Shown here one piece after another: positions 56,587-64,000 of a DNA stretch of 64,000 bases. The position numbers were made by a program, and so were the translations under genes. Within the stretch, counting starts at the first letter, position 1, and each line of letters starts with the position of its first letter. Source of the DNA: Pacificimonas flava (lineage in GTDB: Bacteria; Pseudomonadota; Alphaproteobacteria; Sphingomonadales; Sphingomonadaceae); the NCBI RefSeq assembly GCF_000342165.1, contig NZ_AMRV01000003.1, positions 1-64,000 of the forward strand, in the 5' to 3' direction. The notes beneath the pieces were generated by a model. That model was not told the origin of the DNA. It worked only from the letters and a program-made list of their open reading frames with translations, and did no database searches.

Positions 56587-57279
56587 ATGTCCTGCGCTTC
56601 TTACGGCCGCCCGGCCGCTCCTCCCGCCATCCTGGCGCTACTCGCTGCGCTGATCGTCGTTTCCGCGTGCGGCCGGGCCGATCCGCCGCGCCGGGTGCCG
56701 CAACCCGGCGGAGCGCCTCGGCCTGCCGCCGCCCCGCAGGCGCCCTCTCAGGAGGCGGAGGCGTGCTATGCCGCCCTCAGGAAGCTGCCCGTCTCGTTTC
56801 GAACTCTGCCGCCACGCCGGACGGCGGAAGGCTGCGGGTTCGACGATGGTGTGCAGCTGCTGGACATCGGCGTGCCCGTGCCGGGCCTGACGGCGATTTC
56901 CTGCCCCGCCGCCATCGCTCTCTATGGCTGGATTACGGACGAGGTGCAGCCACTCGCGCGCAAGCATTTCGGCGAACGCGTCGACCGCATTCAAAGCTAC
57001 GGCACCTATTCTTGCCGATCGGTCAACTCGCGGCCGGGCGCGAAACTGTCGGAACATGCCCATGCGAATGCCGTCGACATCGCGGCCTTTCGCCTGGAAA
57101 GCGGCCGCACGGTTCGGGTGGAAAGCGGCTGGCGTGCAGGCGGAGCGGACAGCGCCTTCCTGAAGGATGTTCACCAGGCGGGATGCCGCAAATTTCAGAT
57201 CGTCATCGGACCGGACGGCGACCGATATCACCAGGACCACCTGCACATGGACATGGGCCGCGGCCCCTATTGCCGTTAG
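56587..57279 (+). CDS. Extensin-like C-terminal domain lipoprotein
   Basis: A 230-residue protein with an N-terminal hydrophobic segment ending in a lipobox (LIVVSACG), a proline-rich linker, and an extensin-like C-terminal domain (PF06904). Key blocks are VPGLTAISCPAAIALYGWI, IQSYGTYSCRSVN, SEHAHANAVDIAAF and YHQDHLHMDMGRG. The His and Asp pattern matches the zinc site of M15/LAS peptidases, so it may cut peptidoglycan, which is an inference. ATG 56587 is next to the signal segment. The LOG-family gene follows 11 bp later. Confidence 0.85.
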   Translation: MSCASYGRPAAPPAILALLAALIVVSACGRADPPRRVPQPGGAPRPAAAPQAPSQEAEACYAALRKLPVSFRTLPPRRTAEGCGFDDGVQLLDIGVPVPGLTAISCPAAIALYGWITDEVQPLARKHFGERVDRIQSYGTYSCRSVNSRPGAKLSEHAHANAVDIAAFRLESGRTVRVESGWRAGGADSAFLKDVHQAGCRKFQIVIGPDGDRYHQDHLHMDMGRGPYCR

Positions 57280-57290
57280 GAAGCGCACGC

Positions 57291-58211
57291 ATGTCCCGAT
57301 CCACGCAAGAACCCCGCACCGACTCTAACCGCCCGCACAAAAGAGACGCGGACCATGCGCGCATGGGAGAGCGCGTGTTTCCGACGAGCCGGGAGGATGC
57401 TGAGCGGGCGGAAGCTGGACCGACGGACCACCCGGCCTATCGTCTCGCTTTTCAGGATCCCGATTTCCTGACGCGCGAAGAACTGCGCCCCATCCGCCTG
57501 CAACTGGAACTTCTCAAACCGGAACTGCTGCAGGCCGAGCATGGCGTCGAATCGACCTTCGTCATCTACGGCTCCGCCCGCATTCCCGAGCCGGCCGCCG
57601 CGGAGGCGTTGCAGGCGGCGGCGAGGACGCCGGAGGAAAAGCGGAAGGCCGATTCGCTGGCGGCCAAGGCGCGCTACTATGACGAGGCGCGGCGCCTGGC
57701 GCAGATCGTCTCAAGCCTGCCGCAGACGGGCGACGGCAAGCGCAACTTCGTCGTCGTTTCCGGCGGTGGCCCCTCCATCATGGAGGCCGCCAATCGCGGC
57801 GCGCACGATGTCGGCCAGGAATCCGTCGCGCTGAATATCGTGCTGCCGTTCGAGCAGGCACCGAACCCCTATGTGACGCCCGAACTCAGCTTCAATTTCC
57901 ACTATTTCGCCATTCGTAAGATGCATTTCCTGATCCGCGCGCGCGCCGTTGCCGCCTTTCCGGGCGGATTCGGCACGATGGATGAGCTTTTCGAAACGCT
58001 AACATTGATCCAGACCGGCAAGATCAAGCGCATGCCGGTGCTGCTGTTCGGCGAGACCTTCTGGCGGCGCATCGTCGATTTCGAGGCGCTGGCGGACGAG
58101 GGCACGATCTCGCACAAGGATCTCGAACTCTTCAACTTCGTCGAAACGGCGGAGGAGGGCTGGCAGATCGTGGCCGACTTCTACGCCATTGAAGAGGGCG
58201 ACAAGGTCTGA
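57291..58211 (+). CDS. LOG-family (lysine decarboxylase-like) protein
   Basis: A 306-residue Rossmann-fold protein of the TIGR00730/LOG group, with VVVSGGGPSIMEAANRGAHD and the hallmark FPGGFGTMDELFE. Proven members are nucleoside-5'-monophosphate phosphoribohydrolases that release cytokinins or salvage bases; the historical 'lysine decarboxylase' label is wrong for this motif. The first 90 residues are a polar extension ending in a helix (LTREELRPIRLQLELLKPEL). It lies between the extensin-domain and DUF418 genes on one strand. Confidence 0.88.
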   Translation: MSRSTQEPRTDSNRPHKRDADHARMGERVFPTSREDAERAEAGPTDHPAYRLAFQDPDFLTREELRPIRLQLELLKPELLQAEHGVESTFVIYGSARIPEPAAAEALQAAARTPEEKRKADSLAAKARYYDEARRLAQIVSSLPQTGDGKRNFVVVSGGGPSIMEAANRGAHDVGQESVALNIVLPFEQAPNPYVTPELSFNFHYFAIRKMHFLIRARAVAAFPGGFGTMDELFETLTLIQTGKIKRMPVLLFGETFWRRIVDFEALADEGTISHKDLELFNFVETAEEGWQIVADFYAIEEGDKV

Positions 58212-58225
58212 CGGAGGCAGGCACC

Positions 58226-59512
58226 GTGCCGGACGCCGCCGGCTGGGACGAGGAGGCACCGCCGCCCCGGGCGGCACCGACGCGGCCGGCCGAGCGCCTG
58301 CCGCTGCTCGACGTGCTGCGCGGCATTTCCATTTGCGGCATCCTGTTTCTGAACATCTGGCTGATGGGAAGCGTGCCGGGCGTGGAAACCGATCCGCGCA
58401 TCGCCGGCTGGAGCGCCGCCGACCGCTTCGTCTGGTGGGTACAGATGCTGTTCGTCGAAGGGACGATGCGCGGCCTTCTCGAAATTCTTTTCGGCGCCGG
58501 GTTCATCCTGCTGGCGGACAAGGGCATGCGGGCGGGGCGCTATTACCGCCGCACCGCGCTCCTGATCCTGTTCGGGCTCGTGCATGGCTATCTGCTGCTA
58601 TGGCCGGGCGATATCCTGCTGATCTACGGGCTTGCGGGTCTGTTCCTGTGGCTGCTTCGCGATCTGGAGCCCCGACAGATGATCGGGGCGGGCGCGGCCG
58701 GGATCGTCATGCTGACGGGCCTGGGACTCGGCGCGACGCTGGGCGCGGCGAACATGCAGGCCTTTGCCGAGGGAGCGGAAACGCAGGGTGCGGGCGAGGA
58801 CAACGCGCTGGTCGCCGATTGGCACGCCTATCTTGCCTCGCTTGCGCCCGACGCGGAGGAAGCGGCCGAAAGCCGCGCGGCGCGCAGCGGGTCCCTTTCG
58901 GACAATTGGCACTACAAGGTTCGTTGGGCGAACGAGTTGAACGATCTTGGCTCGACGCGAATCTGGCTGTTCGAGCCACTGTCGATGATGCTGATCGGCG
59001 CCGCGCTGATGCGCCTCGGCGTCCTTTCCGGTGGCGGCGACCGGAAAGTGTATCTGTGGATGCTGGCCGTCGGCTACGGCCTCGGTATTCCGCTGAATGC
59101 CGCCGAATGGGGACAGATGGCAGCGGCGGGGTTTCGCGTGCCCATTCCCATGCTGGCCTGGTCTGATCCGCTCAGCCGCACGGCGGTCACGATCGGCCAT
59201 CTCGGTCTTCTGACGCTTCTATGGAAGGGCGCTGCCGGCACCCGGCTGCAACGTCTTTTCGCGCCGGCGGGCCGCATGGCGCTGACGAACTATATCGGCC
59301 AGACGCTGATCTGCCAGTGGTGGCTGTTTCCCGGTTTCGGCCTCGGCCTGCACGGCAGGCTGTCGATTGCCCAGCTATGGGGCGTTGCCGCCGTCATCCT
59401 GGCTGTTCAGCTCGTCGCAAGCCGCCTCTGGCTGAGCCGCTTCGCCTTTGGTCCGCTGGAATGGATCTGGCGGTGGGGCACCTATGGACGCCGGCCACAC
59501 CTCCTTAAATGA
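58226..59512 (+). CDS. DUF418 integral membrane protein
   Basis: A 428-residue polytopic protein with about ten membrane segments. The N-terminal part starts RLPLLDVLRGISICGILFLN, the mark of the DUF418/DUF1624-like acyltransferase-related group. The C-terminal DUF418 domain has PAGRMALTNYIGQTLICQWW and LSRFAFGPLEWIWRWGTYG. It is suspected to move or modify envelope components, but no reaction is known. The start is GTG 58226, 14 bp after the LOG gene. A GC-rich hairpin (59531-59559) follows the stop. Confidence 0.88.
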   Translation: MPDAAGWDEEAPPPRAAPTRPAERLPLLDVLRGISICGILFLNIWLMGSVPGVETDPRIAGWSAADRFVWWVQMLFVEGTMRGLLEILFGAGFILLADKGMRAGRYYRRTALLILFGLVHGYLLLWPGDILLIYGLAGLFLWLLRDLEPRQMIGAGAAGIVMLTGLGLGATLGAANMQAFAEGAETQGAGEDNALVADWHAYLASLAPDAEEAAESRAARSGSLSDNWHYKVRWANELNDLGSTRIWLFEPLSMMLIGAALMRLGVLSGGGDRKVYLWMLAVGYGLGIPLNAAEWGQMAAAGFRVPIPMLAWSDPLSRTAVTIGHLGLLTLLWKGAAGTRLQRLFAPAGRMALTNYIGQTLICQWWLFPGFGLGLHGRLSIAQLWGVAAVILAVQLVASRLWLSRFAFGPLEWIWRWGTYGRRPHLLK

Positions 59513-59530
59513 TCGGGCCTGAAATGAAGA

Positions 59531-59559
59531 GGGGCCGGACGCGTCGCCGCCCCGGCCCC
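59531..59559. terminator. GC-rich hairpin between DUF418 and cytochrome c genes
   Basis: GGGGCCGG (59531-59538) pairs with CCGGCCCC (59552-59559) between the two convergent genes. There is no T-run, only CTTCATTT on the minus strand, so it is a weak or factor-assisted terminator. Confidence 0.5.
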
Positions 59560-59585
59560 TGCCCTGCTCGAATGAACGCGGCGCC

Positions 59586-60320
59586 CTACTTGTCGTCGGC
59601 CGTGTCGTTCGTGTCCTGATTTTCAGCACCCGGACCGCCGACATTGCCCTCTGGCGATGCAGCCGCGTCCTCGATCTCGGCCTCCGGGCCGTCCTCGGCC
59701 TTTGCGGCTTCCGGTCCCGTACCCTCGGGATCGCCCTCGGTGCCGGCTTCCGCACCAGCCTCGTCGGCCGCCGCAACCTCAGGCGCGGGCGCTTCGGGCA
59801 GCGGGATCGAGCCGCCCTGCGAGTGCAGATAGGCGAAGAGGTTCGCGCGGTCCTGAACATCGCCGATACCGGCAAAGGACATGACGTTGCCGGGAATCGC
59901 GGCGCGCGGGCTGGTGATGTACGCGTTCAGCAGCTCCCAGTCCCAGTTTCCGCCATGATCACCGATGGCGGAGGAATAGCTGAAGCCGGCATGGCTGCCG
60001 ACGGGACGACCGACGACGCCGTAAAGGTTCGGGCCCTGCTTGTTCGGGCCGCCCTGATTCACCGTGTGGCAAGTGGCGCACTTCTTGAAGACAGCCTCGC
60101 CCTTGGTCGCGTCGGCGGTCTGCATGGCCGTCGCCAGTTCCACCATGGGATCGACGGCATCCTCGCCGGTGGCCGCCTCTTCCGGTACATCCACGAAGAA
60201 GGCCATCTCCTCCGGCCGTTCCTGGTGATAGACGGCACCGGAAACGATGCTGAGACCGAGGACGGCAATGGCCGCCATCAGGACCCAGCCGATGATCTTA
60301 TTCCACTCGAAACTGTCCAC
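59586..60320 (-). CDS. Membrane-anchored cytochrome c (CycM type)
   Basis: A 244-residue class I cytochrome c held by an N-terminal membrane anchor (IIGWVLMAAIAVLGLSIVSG). The haem site is CATCH within FKKCATCHTVNQGG, and the distal methionine is in GNVMSFAGI. GPNLYGVVGRPVGSHAGFSY is typical of the CycM/cytochrome c552 group that carries electrons from the bc1 complex to the terminal oxidase. The last 70 residues are an acidic, alanine-rich tail. I start at GTG 60320, with AGGGA 7 nt upstream. It is divergent from pheA. Confidence 0.92.
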   Translation of the reverse strand: MDSFEWNKIIGWVLMAAIAVLGLSIVSGAVYHQERPEEMAFFVDVPEEAATGEDAVDPMVELATAMQTADATKGEAVFKKCATCHTVNQGGPNKQGPNLYGVVGRPVGSHAGFSYSSAIGDHGGNWDWELLNAYITSPRAAIPGNVMSFAGIGDVQDRANLFAYLHSQGGSIPLPEAPAPEVAAADEAGAEAGTEGDPEGTGPEAAKAEDGPEAEIEDAAASPEGNVGGPGAENQDTNDTADDK

Positions 60321-60448
60321 AAGGCTATCCCTGGTCTGTTCGCCCGTACCGCATCGCGGGCACGGCCGTGAAGTTCGCTCGGGCGGCTTCATAGGCTGGG
60401 GGCGCTATCTTGCCAAGCCGGTGCTGGTGATGCGAATGCACGCACCCC

Positions 60449-61342
60449 ATGCAGAACTATCCCGCCCCCGCCCGCGACATGGTTGAGCGCATGAGCGCCG
60501 CCGCTGTTGCCGAACCCGCCCGCGCCGCCGCCTTCCAGGGGGCGCCTGGCGCCTATTCGCATCAGGCCGTGCGTGAACTGTTTCCGGACATGCTGCCGCT
60601 GCCCTGCACCAGTTTCGAGGGGGCTATCGAGGCAGTGCAGGACGGCCGCGCCGCCGTCGCGGTGATCCCGATCGAAAATTCCCAGCATGGCCGGGTCGCG
60701 GACATTCACTTCCTGCTGCCGGAAAGCGGCCTTCACATCACGCGCGAGCATTTCGTCCGCGTTTCCCACTGCCTGCTCGCCCCCAGGGGCACCAAGCGGT
60801 CGGACATCCGCGAAGCGGTCAGCCATCCGCAGGCGCTGGGTCAATGCCGCCGGCGACTGGCCGGCTGGGAGATCGCCCAACGGTCGCATTTCGATACCGC
60901 AGCAGCAGCGGCTTTGGTCGCCGAAACAGGCGACCGAAGGCTCGCAGCGGTAGGGTCGAGCCTTGCCGGCGAGCTTTACGACCTGGAACCGGTAGAAACG
61001 GCGATCGAGGACGCCGCGCACAACACCACCCGATTCGTGGCGCTGAGCCGGGAAGCGGAAGAGCCGGCCCTGGAGGAGGACGTCATGACGACGCTGACGT
61101 TCGAAGTCCGTTCCGTTCCCGCCGCCCTCTTCAAGGCGCTTGGCGGCTTCGCCACGAACGGCATCAATCTGACGAAGCTGGAAAGCTACATGCGCGATGG
61201 GCGGTTTCAGGCCGCCGAATTCTATGTCGACATCGAAGGGCGCCCCTCTGACGCGGCTGTAAAGCGCGCACTCGACGAGCTAGCGCATTTCACGAAATGG
61301 GTCCGCATCATCGGCACCTATCCCCGCGCCCGCGCGCGCTGA
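60449..61342 (+). CDS. pheA: Prephenate dehydratase
   Basis: PheA turns prephenate into phenylpyruvate in phenylalanine synthesis. The 297-residue, stand-alone form lacks a chorismate mutase domain. It has AAFQGAPGAYSHQA, IPIENSQHGRVAD, the catalytic NTTRFVAL (192-199), and a C-terminal ACT domain with GINLTKLESYM where many enzymes read ESRP; this should bind phenylalanine for feedback. ATG 60449 is used; ATG 60491 is also possible and would remove unconserved residues. It converges on sppA with 6 bp between. Confidence 0.95.
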   Translation: MQNYPAPARDMVERMSAAAVAEPARAAAFQGAPGAYSHQAVRELFPDMLPLPCTSFEGAIEAVQDGRAAVAVIPIENSQHGRVADIHFLLPESGLHITREHFVRVSHCLLAPRGTKRSDIREAVSHPQALGQCRRRLAGWEIAQRSHFDTAAAAALVAETGDRRLAAVGSSLAGELYDLEPVETAIEDAAHNTTRFVALSREAEEPALEEDVMTTLTFEVRSVPAALFKALGGFATNGINLTKLESYMRDGRFQAAEFYVDIEGRPSDAAVKRALDELAHFTKWVRIIGTYPRARAR

Positions 61343-61348
61343 ACCTCC

Positions 61349-63217
61349 CTAGTCCAGGAAAGCGCGCGCTGCCTCCAGCCATCCGGGTAGCGGCTTCGTA
61401 ACCGTTCGCGGACTGTAGGCCGCGCAGGCAAGGCAGTGCGCCTGTAGCGCCGGACCGTCTGCGATGGTCATGACATCGTCCAGCGCCGCCGTGAACTGCG
61501 CGCGCTGCGATGCGGCGGCCAGGTCGGCGGCGCTGTGCGCCTCCTCCGCCTTGTCGGGCGACAACATGGACTCGGCGATCTGGACCGGCAGTGGCTTCGG
61601 CTGGCGCACATAGGCGCGGCGCAGCTCGCCCGGTTCATAACCAGCCGCTGTCTCGGCCGCAGCGACAGCGTCGCTCAAGGTGCCGAACCGGTCGATAAGG
61701 CCAAGCTGGCGGGCCGCAGCGCCGGACCAGACGCGCCCCTCCGCGATTTCCTCCACGCGCGACCGGGGCATGTCGCGGGCCTCCGCCACGATGCCGGTGA
61801 AGCGGCGGTAAATGTCCTCCACTGACAACTGAAATACCTCGCGCGTCGTATCGCTGAGACCGGCGAAAACGTCCGGCGAGCCGGACAGGGGCGTGGTCTG
61901 TACGCCGTCGGCATTGATGCCGAGATCGGACAGCGCATTCTCGAAAGATGGAATGACTGCGAACACGCCGATGGAGCCGGTTATCGTCGTCGGCTGGGCG
62001 AACACCGTATCGGCGGCCGTGGAAACCCAGTAGCCGCCCGACGCCGCCACCGGACCGAAGCTCGCCACGACGGGCAGACCCTCCGCCTTCGCTGCGATCA
62101 GCGCCTGGCGAATCTGCTCCGAGGCCATGACGGACCCGCCCGGCGAATCGACCCGGACGACCAGCGCCTTGATGTCCTCGTCGGCGACCGCTTGCCCGAT
62201 CAGGTCGGCGACGGTCTGCCCGCCCGCCGTTCCCGGCCCGGCTTCCCCGTCGACGATGTTGCCGGCGACGGTAACGATGCCGACGGCATCGCCGCTGGCG
62301 GCCGGCTGGACGCTGGCGGCATAAGCGGAATAGGCCGTGCTCAGATAGCCACCCGGCGCGTCTTCGTCTTCGCCGACGCGGTTCGCCATCTCCCGGTCGA
62401 ATTCGGCGCGGGATCCGAGATGGTCGACCAGTCCTGCGGCCAGGGCGGCCTGCGCGAAATCACCCTTCGCGGCGCGCACTCGGCCCGGAACGTCAGCGAC
62501 ATAATCCGCCAGCTTGGCCTGCGGACGGGCGGCCGCGATATCCTCCCGGTAGTTTTCCCAAAGGTCGTCGACCAGCGCCTGATTGGCGCGCTTCGCCGGT
62601 TCGGAAGCCGCATTCTGGATCAGCGGCTCGACGGCGGATTTGTATGTGCCGACACGGAAGACGTTGATGTCGATGTTCAGCTTTTCGAGGGCGTCGCCGA
62701 AATAGAGCTGCGAGCCGCCCGGCCCCTGCACGAACACCGCGCCCAGCGGGCTCAGCCAGATCTCGTCGCTGTGCGCGGCGAGCAACCAGCCGCTGTCGAG
62801 ATAGGCCGTGGCAAAGCTGACGACCGTCTTGCCGCTTTCCCGGAACTCAGCCAGCGCGTTGCCGACGTCCTGCACGTCCGCCAGCCCGCCGCCCAGAAAC
62901 CCGTCGAGGTCGAGGACGATCGTGTCGATATCCTCGTCGTCCTTCGCGGCCTCGATGACCGAGATCAGCTTCGCGGTCTCGATCTCGCCGGCCGTGGGTC
63001 CACCCGAGATCAGCTGAAAGGGATCGATTTCCTGCGCCTGCGTGACAAGATAGCCGTCGAGCGGAATGGTCAGCGCGCCGTTGTCGGCCAGGGCGGGCGC
63101 GTCCTGCTCGTAATTCAGTCCAGCGAAGATCGCTGCGAAGATCAGCAGCATGAGCAGAAGAACGAGAAAGTCCTTCACCCCGACCAGAAACGACCAGAGC
63201 CCCTTCAATATCGCCAT
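61349..63217 (-). CDS. sppA: Signal peptide peptidase SppA, 67 kDa type
   Basis: SppA is a membrane serine protease that clears signal peptides left by signal peptidase. The 622-residue double-domain product has an N-terminal anchor (FLVLLLMLLIFAAIFAGL), a first S49 domain with the general-base lysine region FRVGTYKSAVEPL, and a second S49 domain with the nucleophile serine in GPVAASGGYWVSTAAD. LVVRVDSPGGSVMASEQIR lies between them. Length and order match the E. coli long form. ATG 63217 is used. GroES lies 292 bp away on the other strand. Confidence 0.94.
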   Translation of the reverse strand: MAILKGLWSFLVGVKDFLVLLLMLLIFAAIFAGLNYEQDAPALADNGALTIPLDGYLVTQAQEIDPFQLISGGPTAGEIETAKLISVIEAAKDDEDIDTIVLDLDGFLGGGLADVQDVGNALAEFRESGKTVVSFATAYLDSGWLLAAHSDEIWLSPLGAVFVQGPGGSQLYFGDALEKLNIDINVFRVGTYKSAVEPLIQNAASEPAKRANQALVDDLWENYREDIAAARPQAKLADYVADVPGRVRAAKGDFAQAALAAGLVDHLGSRAEFDREMANRVGEDEDAPGGYLSTAYSAYAASVQPAASGDAVGIVTVAGNIVDGEAGPGTAGGQTVADLIGQAVADEDIKALVVRVDSPGGSVMASEQIRQALIAAKAEGLPVVASFGPVAASGGYWVSTAADTVFAQPTTITGSIGVFAVIPSFENALSDLGINADGVQTTPLSGSPDVFAGLSDTTREVFQLSVEDIYRRFTGIVAEARDMPRSRVEEIAEGRVWSGAAARQLGLIDRFGTLSDAVAAAETAAGYEPGELRRAYVRQPKPLPVQIAESMLSPDKAEEAHSAADLAAASQRAQFTAALDDVMTIADGPALQAHCLACAAYSPRTVTKPLPGWLEAARAFLD

Positions 63218-63408
63218 CGCGCGCGCTTATCCTTCCTGTCGTTCACGATGCGCCGCAACGTAGCAGCGCGCACAGGCCTGTAAATTGGGGCCGGGAGGCA
63301 GCATATGGGACACGCGGCCCGCGGCGCCAAGCCGGGACAGAGGTGACCATCCGCCGCGGGACCGGCGCTCGCCCGTTCCGGTCATGAAAAATTCGCAATT
63401 CGGCCGTG

Positions 63409-63471
63409 TTGACACCCGCAGGATAGCTGCACATATGCGCCCCGCTGGCACTCCCCCCTTGTGAGTGCCAA
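63409..63471 (+). promoter_or_regulatory. groESL promoter with CIRCE operator
   Basis: TTGACA (63409-63414) and CATATG (63432-63437) are 17 bp apart. CTGGCACTC-N9-GAGTGCCAA follows at 63445-63471, a 9-N9-9 CIRCE with one mismatch. HrcA binding there would cover the transcription start and block groESL until heat shock. Confidence 0.9.
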
Positions 63472-63509
63472 CTGCTTTTCAACCTGCAAGCAAGAAAGGG
63501 TGACGTAAC

Positions 63510-63797
63510 ATGAACTTCCGTCCTCTGCACGACCGCGTTCTCGTCCGCCGTATCGAGGCCGACGCCAAGACCGCGGGCGGCATCATCATTCCCGACACCG
63601 CCAAGGAAAAGCCGCAGGAAGGCGAAGTCGTCTCCGCCGGCTCCGGCGCGCGTAGCGATTCCGGTGAGATCACCCCGCTGGAGGTCAAGGCCGGCGACAA
63701 GATCCTGTTCGGCAAATGGTCCGGCACCGAGGTCAAGATCGACGGCGAAGACCTGATCATCATGAAGGAGAGCGACATCCTCGGCATCATGGCCTGA
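63510..63797 (+). CDS. groES: Co-chaperonin GroES
   Basis: GroES forms the seven-fold lid of the GroEL folding chamber. The 95-residue product is of normal length, with [16 protein letters not shown] at the start, the mobile loop [20 protein letters not shown], and [29 protein letters not shown] lies upstream of ATG 63510, and a CIRCE operator lies 39 bp before it. GroEL follows after 51 bp. Confidence 0.98.
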   Translation: MNFRPLHDRVLVRRIEADAKTAGGIIIPDTAKEKPQEGEVVSAGSGARSDSGEITPLEVKAGDKILFGKWSGTEVKIDGEDLIIMKESDILGIMA

Positions 63798-63842
63798 GGA
63801 TCGGCGCAGTTTCCTTTTCCTGAAATTCAATACGAAAGGTAG

Positions 63843-64000
<158 letters not shown>

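Noticed and set aside
57291-58211. Lysine decarboxylase
   Set aside because: The PGGxGTxxE motif marks LOG-type nucleotide phosphoribohydrolases, and the decarboxylase label is a historical error.

Overview
The window is GC-rich, gene-dense chromosomal DNA that looks like the core genome of an alphaproteobacterium, probably of the order Sphingomonadales. This rests on the CcrM-type GANTC methyltransferase, the nucleoid protein GapR (DUF2312), a 41-residue ribosomal protein L36, SecB, the alphaproteobacterial serC-serA pair, Tim44-like, DUF1244 and DUF4136 proteins, and a large secreted DPP4-type peptidase. The order-level placement is an inference from gene content. I see no rRNA, tRNA, phage, IS element, plasmid functions or CRISPR array.

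Layout. 1-4.98 kb: REP-type repeats, secB divergent from a Tim44-like gene, nnrU-like and SDR genes, a second repeat field, and an aldo/keto reductase. 4.95-12.95 kb: an AGCS symporter, glmM-thiD-rnhB, ccrM with a GANTC cluster upstream, and an S9 peptidase. 13-18.3 kb: the leucine genes leuC, leuD and leuB, interrupted by a DUF559 gene carrying two copies of an 81-82 bp palindromic element, and by a membrane phosphoesterase. 18.3-24.7 kb: pgeF-aroB-aroK, divergent from a small membrane ORF, a large secreted protein, xerD and accA. 24.7-32.4 kb: a prolyl-4-hydroxylase-like enzyme, gapR, a DUF1244 gene, pyk, a HAD hydrolase behind rpmJ, a PPP phosphatase, galE, a DUF4136 lipoprotein and prs. 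32.4-40 kb: an L,D-transpeptidase, a tandem universal stress protein, an Atm1-type ABC exporter, and a three-gene glycan locus (GH130, an alpha/alpha-barrel protein, GT4). 40-46.8 kb: a RodZ-like gene, cpoB, tilS and ftsH on the minus strand, divergent from tatABC. 46.9-50.5 kb: an entericidin-like lipoprotein, a small acidic protein, a lipid kinase, an acyl-CoA dehydrogenase and a flavodoxin. 50.5-56.2 kb: purA, a 47-residue ORF and hisZ, then serA and serC. 56.3-63.2 kb: an extensin-domain lipoprotein, a LOG-family protein, a DUF418 protein, a membrane cytochrome c, pheA and sppA. The right edge holds a CIRCE-controlled groES and the first 152 bases of groEL.

Most genes are housekeeping: amino-acid, cofactor, cell-wall and nucleotide synthesis, protein export and quality control. 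Translational coupling by 1-4 nt overlaps is frequent. The points most worth a second look are a DUF559 gene split by an amber codon inside a palindromic element, the three-gene GH130/GT4 locus, a GRG-to-GCA change in the RNase HII motif, an L,D-transpeptidase with a degenerate second domain, a HAD gene with no ordinary start codon, two likely CTG starts in CTGA overlaps, and a serC leader that hides its own ribosome binding site.
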